Assembly: GCF_022539505.1 (NCBI RefSeq)
Contig: NC_061510.1
Span: 275,486,330 to 275,550,329, forward strand
Source: Lolium rigidum
Lineage: Eukaryota; Streptophyta; Magnoliopsida; Poales; Poaceae
Direction: 5' to 3'
DNA length: 64,000 bases
Position 1 is the first letter of the stretch. Each line of letters begins with the position of its first letter. A program made the position numbers and the translations under genes. This document shows positions 59,771 through 64,000 of the stretch, one piece after another. The notes beneath the pieces were generated by a model, which saw only the letters and a program-made list of their open reading frames with translations, was not told the origin of the DNA and ran no database searches.

Positions 59771-62343
59771 ATCTCCCCCATTTTGGTAATTGATGACAAT
59801 CTCTTTGAGAGAGTTTATATAAGGAATTTAAGTAACAAATAAGTTGAATATATAGAGCAAACTCCCCCATAATATATGCATGTGTGAATGATCTTGACTT
59901 TCATTGCATATATTGGCATTCAAAGCCTAGTGGAGTTTCCTCTAAATATTCAACTATGCAAAGCAACAAGATGCAATGCAATAAAGGCACATGCTTAAGC
60001 ACAAAGCAAAGACATAACCAAATTCCCTTAAACCCTCCAAACTTCTCCCCCATTGGCACCAATTGCCGAAATGGGTGAAAAATTTAGAAGGCCAATATAG
60101 TGAGAGTTCCTCCATAGCGTGTGCATTTCTCATAATTTGAGTGGAATCAAATGCACATATCCAATGACGAATATTCGAAAGGAATCACACTATAGATAGG
60201 ATCAAAGATTGCAAAAAGATAACAAAGTCAAGAAGCTTCAACAAATGAAGCAAGCAACCAAATGAACCACAAAGAGGATACCAAAAGAAAGATAGATATT
60301 ATGATAAGATCAAGAAGATTGCTCTAAATAATATGAGGAAGCTCCCCAAGGTTTGTGCATAAAACTAGACAATTTGCATTGGAGTATAAAGTGCACAAAC
60401 ATGGAATCATCACTCCCATAATATCATTCAAAAACAAAAGATACCAAGTGAATCAAACTCTAATGATCACCACAAGATAGTGCTCTAAATCAAATGAGGA
60501 AGCTCCGCAAGGTACATGCATAAATTAAAATGTTGTATTTGAATACAGTATGCATAACATGGAATCCTCACTCCCTCATTTAAAACACAAACATTTGTAA
60601 TAGATCATAGATACAAAAGTAAGCTAAACACTTGCAACAAACAGATAGTTGAGCAACAAGTAAGAGGCACCATAATAAAAAGGCTCAACCAAGAGGATAT
60701 GTGAAAGGCATGATAAAGCATATTATAAGACTATTACAAGGATGAGCAAAAAGCATCATCATAGTCTTCAAAGAATTATATTGCTTAGCATGACCAATCA
60801 ACACGCAAGAATAAATAAGATATCAAAAGGAGATGTATCATCTCTTATGTGTATAAGTTTCTCTAAGTGGGCAATATCACAAAGATATTTATCCACAAAG
60901 AAACATGCACACATAAAATAGATACGCAAGAAAAATAGTATGATATCCAAGACGAAGTCATGCAATATACCAATAAGAATTTTGCTTAATAGCATGGACA
61001 AAGGCTCAATTTTATCTTATTGTACATTCATGAACTTCAACCACAAACAACTAAAATACATCACAAATATCAACAAGGGATAGAAGATAGTTGGGATGCA
61101 TTTGAGAAAGGCAACAAGTATCACAAACGGGGATACCAAAAGAAGTAACTAAATTTGCACTTTCATCTATATTGCACATGTGAGAGCCTTGAGGAATTGA
61201 TATGCAACAAAATTGCTAGATAGGCATAGTTGGGATGGATGAATCATGAGCATGATTTAAAATACTTCCCAACAAATGCACTCATATCAAATTACTCACA
61301 TTCACAATAAAGAGGTTTCATTAAGACTTTTGCAAGAAGCATAACATTTGCAAATCAAGAGATTCATGCCAAGATGCAACCATAAGGTTGGATACAAGAA
61401 AAGTATGCATGAGAAGAAACTTGTTACCAAGATAGCATTGGTGTGGATGTAGTAGATATGTGTTCGTTGATCATCCTAGCTTGCCTCACGTTACCATTGA
61501 GTCACCACTTCTTTCCAAGAGTGAGACAAGCATTCAATGCATATCCATTGTACCTAACACAAAGGTAAGTACAAAATGGTCCCCAAACTAATTGGGTCCG
61601 AAGTAGTTAGACACACTACAACATATAGGACAAACTCCATAATTCTATGTGCATATAGATATGAAATTGAATTTCATGCACATCTTAGCCAAATTAGGAT
61701 TTGATGGAGTTTACCCTATATATTGGATCAAAGAAAGTGACACATGCCATAAGATATACATATATTAAATATGCATGCACAATACTTTCAAGAACCAAAG
61801 GAAGATACAATTTGGACAAAACACCAAATAAACCAAGAGACAATGGTTGTCCAAATTATATCAAAGAATCAAATCAACACAAGATTGACTCCAAAGACTT
61901 ATCTCATTATAAGAAGCTAATTAAACCTAAACACAAAGGAATGAGATAACCAACTCCCAAGAGAGCAAGGTTCCAACAAATAAACCAAACCCTCGAAACT
62001 TTTTATGATGGCACAAAGTACCAAAAAGAAAAAATTTATGTCTCCCAAAACCAAATTTTTGATAAAGATCAAGAGATGTTAAGCATTCTAATAATATAGA
62101 AGAGTTCCCCCAAGTTTGGTGCATTATCTAGGATTTTTTTTATGAATATAAAATGCACAAAACTAGGATCATCACGCTACCTATATCTTCTAACAATGCT
62201 AAGAAAGTTTGAATAGACAACTTAGATCCATAAGATGCAAGGAAGACACATGGGAGTCAAAGCACAACAAATTCATGGCAATAAATAAGGCAATATAAAT
62301 ACAAGTGCCAATGTAGATATGATCAATAATATCTACCTCATAA
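59771..62343 (-). other. internal non-coding region of second gag-only element
   Basis: It begins with the same polypurine tract (ATCTCCCCCATTTTGG on plus) and keeps phrases of 28472-31100 in order, such as CTTCTCCCCCATTGGCA, GTGGAATCAA and TTCCTAAAT-like spacing. No pol coding is seen, as in the first copy. Confidence 0.8.
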
Positions 62344-64000
62344 TGTAGGATAACGTTGCATAGAAAACAAAAATTTTCCTACCGCGAACACGCAATCCAA
62401 GCCAAGATGCAATCTAGAAGACGGTAGCAACGAGGGGGTATCGAGTCTCACCCTTGAAGAGATTCCAAAGCCTACAAGATGAGGCTCTTGTTGCTGCGGT
62501 AGACGTTCACTTGCCGCTTGCAAAAGCGCGTAGAAGATCTTGATCACGATCGGTTCCGGCGCCACGAACGGGCAGCACCTCCGTACTCGGTCACACGTCC
62601 GGTTGTTGATGAAGACGACGTCCACCTCCCCGTTCCGGCGGGCAGCGGAAGTAGTAGCTCCTCTTGAATCCGACAGCACGACGGCGTGGTGTCGGTGGTG
62701 GTGAAGAAGTCCGGCGGAGCTTCGCTAAGCGTGCGGGAAGTGGAGGAGCGGGGCGGCTAGGGTTTGGGGAGAGGGGGGCGCCGGCCACTATAGGGGTGCG
62801 GCCACCTTGGTGGTGTTTGAGGTAGCCAGCCCCCTCCCCCTTGGCCCTCATTATATAGGTGGAACCCCAAGAGGTGGTGTCCAAGTCTTCGAATAAGACC
62901 CGAACCAAATCCTTCCATAGGGGGGGGCAATCCTAGCCCAACTAGGACTCCCACCCAAAGGTGGGATTCCCACCTCCCATGTGGGGGTGGCCGGCCCCTA
63001 AGGGGAGTCCACTTGGGACTCCTCCCCCACTAGGGTTGGCCGGCCATGGGGGGTGGAGTCCCTTGTGGACTCCACCTTCCTTGGTGGTTTCTTCCGGACT
63101 TTTCTAGAACCTTCTAGAACCTTCCATAGAACCTTCCGCGACATTTTATTCACATAAAATGACATCCTATATATGAATCTTATTCTCCGGACCATTCCGG
63201 GACTCCTCGTGATGTTCGGGATCACATCCGGGACTCCGAACAAATATTCCAACTTCATTCCATATTCAAGAACTACCATTTCAACATCCAACTTTAAGTG
63301 TGTCACCCTACGGTTCGAGAACTATGCGGACATGGTTGAGTACTCACTCCGACCAATAACCAATAGCGGGATCCGGAGATCCATAATGGCTCCCACATAT
63401 TCAACGATGACTTTAGTGATCGAATGAACCATTCACATACATTACCAATTCCCTTTGTCTCGCGATATTTTACTTGTCCGAGGTTTGATCTTCGGTATCA
63501 CTCTATACCTTGTTCAACCTCGTCTCCGACAAGTACTCTTTACTCGTACCGTGGTATGTGGTCTCTTATGAACTCATTCATATGCTTGCAAGACATTAGA
63601 CGACATTCCACCGAGAGGGCCCGGAGTATATCTATCCATCATCGGGATGGACAAATCCCACTATTGATCCATATGCCTCAACTCATACTTTCCGGATACT
63701 TAATCCCACCTTTATAGCCACCCATTTACGCGAGTGGTGTTTGGTGTAATCAAAGTACCTTTCCGGTATAAGTGATTTACATGATCTCATGGTCATAAGG
63801 ACTAGGTAACTATGTATCGAAAGCTTATAGCAAACAACTTAATGACGAGATCTTATGCTACGCTTAATTGGGTGTGTCCATTACATCATTCATATAATGA
63901 TATAACCTTGTTATTAATAACATCCAATGTTCATGATTATGAAACTAATCATCCATTAATCAACAAGCTAGTTTAAGAGGCATACTAGGGACTTCTTGTT
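62344..64000 (-). repeat. copia LTR, inverted, cut by window edge
   Basis: It starts TGTAGGATAACGTTGCATAG, the reverse complement of the LTR end at 4972, and follows that LTR backward to the window edge. A full 1.8 kb LTR would end near 64.14 kb. Preceding bases are CATAA. Whether it is solo or part of a full element cannot be told. Confidence 0.92.
62851..62857 (-). promoter_or_regulatory. TATA box of inverted copia LTR
   Basis: TTATATA on plus, TATATAA on minus, in the same context as the box at 4460-4466. Confidence 0.5.

Larger units (their letters stand above)
57372..62343 (-). mobile_element. second copy of gag-only LTR family, truncated by copia LTR
   Basis: It starts TGAAAGGACACGGATGTCGC and contains an LTR ending at 59770, a polypurine tract equal to that of the first copy, and 2.57 kb of internal non-coding sequence homologous to the first copy. 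At 62343 an inverted copia LTR interrupts it, so gag and the other LTR lie outside the window. It is inserted in the LINE; the left 5-bp flank is GAATC, and its partner is not visible. Confidence 0.85.

Overview
This window looks like intergenic, transposon-dominated DNA of a large-genome grass, most likely a Triticeae cereal (wheat, barley or rye type). The reasons are copia LTRs that begin TGAAGGAGATATGCCC and resemble the BARE/Angela/WIS group, a CACTA element with TTTAGTCCCGG hairpins, Helitrons ending in CTAG, Harbinger elements with TTA/TAA target duplications, grass-type LINEs, and one GC-rich, intron-containing plant gene. There is no prokaryotic or organellar signature. Family names come from remembered features, not from a search.

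Layout. 1-4972: 3' half of a decayed copia element with its 1.8 kb LTR. 4981-6514: a lone LTR of another family. 6515-7470: degenerate AT-rich repeats. 7753-17171: candidate minus-strand Helitron carrying four exons of an NADH-dependent glutamate synthase gene with introns retained; one exon is interrupted by a retroelement. 17126-19640: a 66-bp duplication, a second Helitron 3' end, and broken fragments of a VQ-motif gene and a probable ANTH/clathrin-assembly gene. 20216-21476: a CACTA-type element containing a 5S-rRNA-like segment. 23023-24309: a non-LTR insertion with target duplication.

24640-37274: a PIF/Harbinger transposon split by a young 10.4 kb LTR element (26130-36504) that encodes a gag protein but no recognisable pol. 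38090-40915: two related non-LTR elements in inverted orientation. 41212-43181: a compact Helitron with intact ends. 43265-44529: another non-LTR insertion. 44911-46887: a second Harbinger element with a decayed transposase.

47034-51372: the only apparently intact host gene, a three-exon WAT1/UMAMIT-type (EamA) membrane transporter of 376 residues. A Harbinger element ends 146 bp before its ATG, and its 3.1 kb first intron holds a minisatellite and a Harbinger-type MITE. From 52 kb to the right edge the window is again transposons: a truncated LINE tail, a 360-bp fold-back element, a copia LTR fragment, a LINE (RT plus RNase H) interrupted by a second copy of the gag-only LTR family, and that copy in turn interrupted by an inverted copia LTR of the same family as at the left edge.

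No functional pathway is shared among these genes. The window records nested transposition and gene-fragment capture around one transporter gene.
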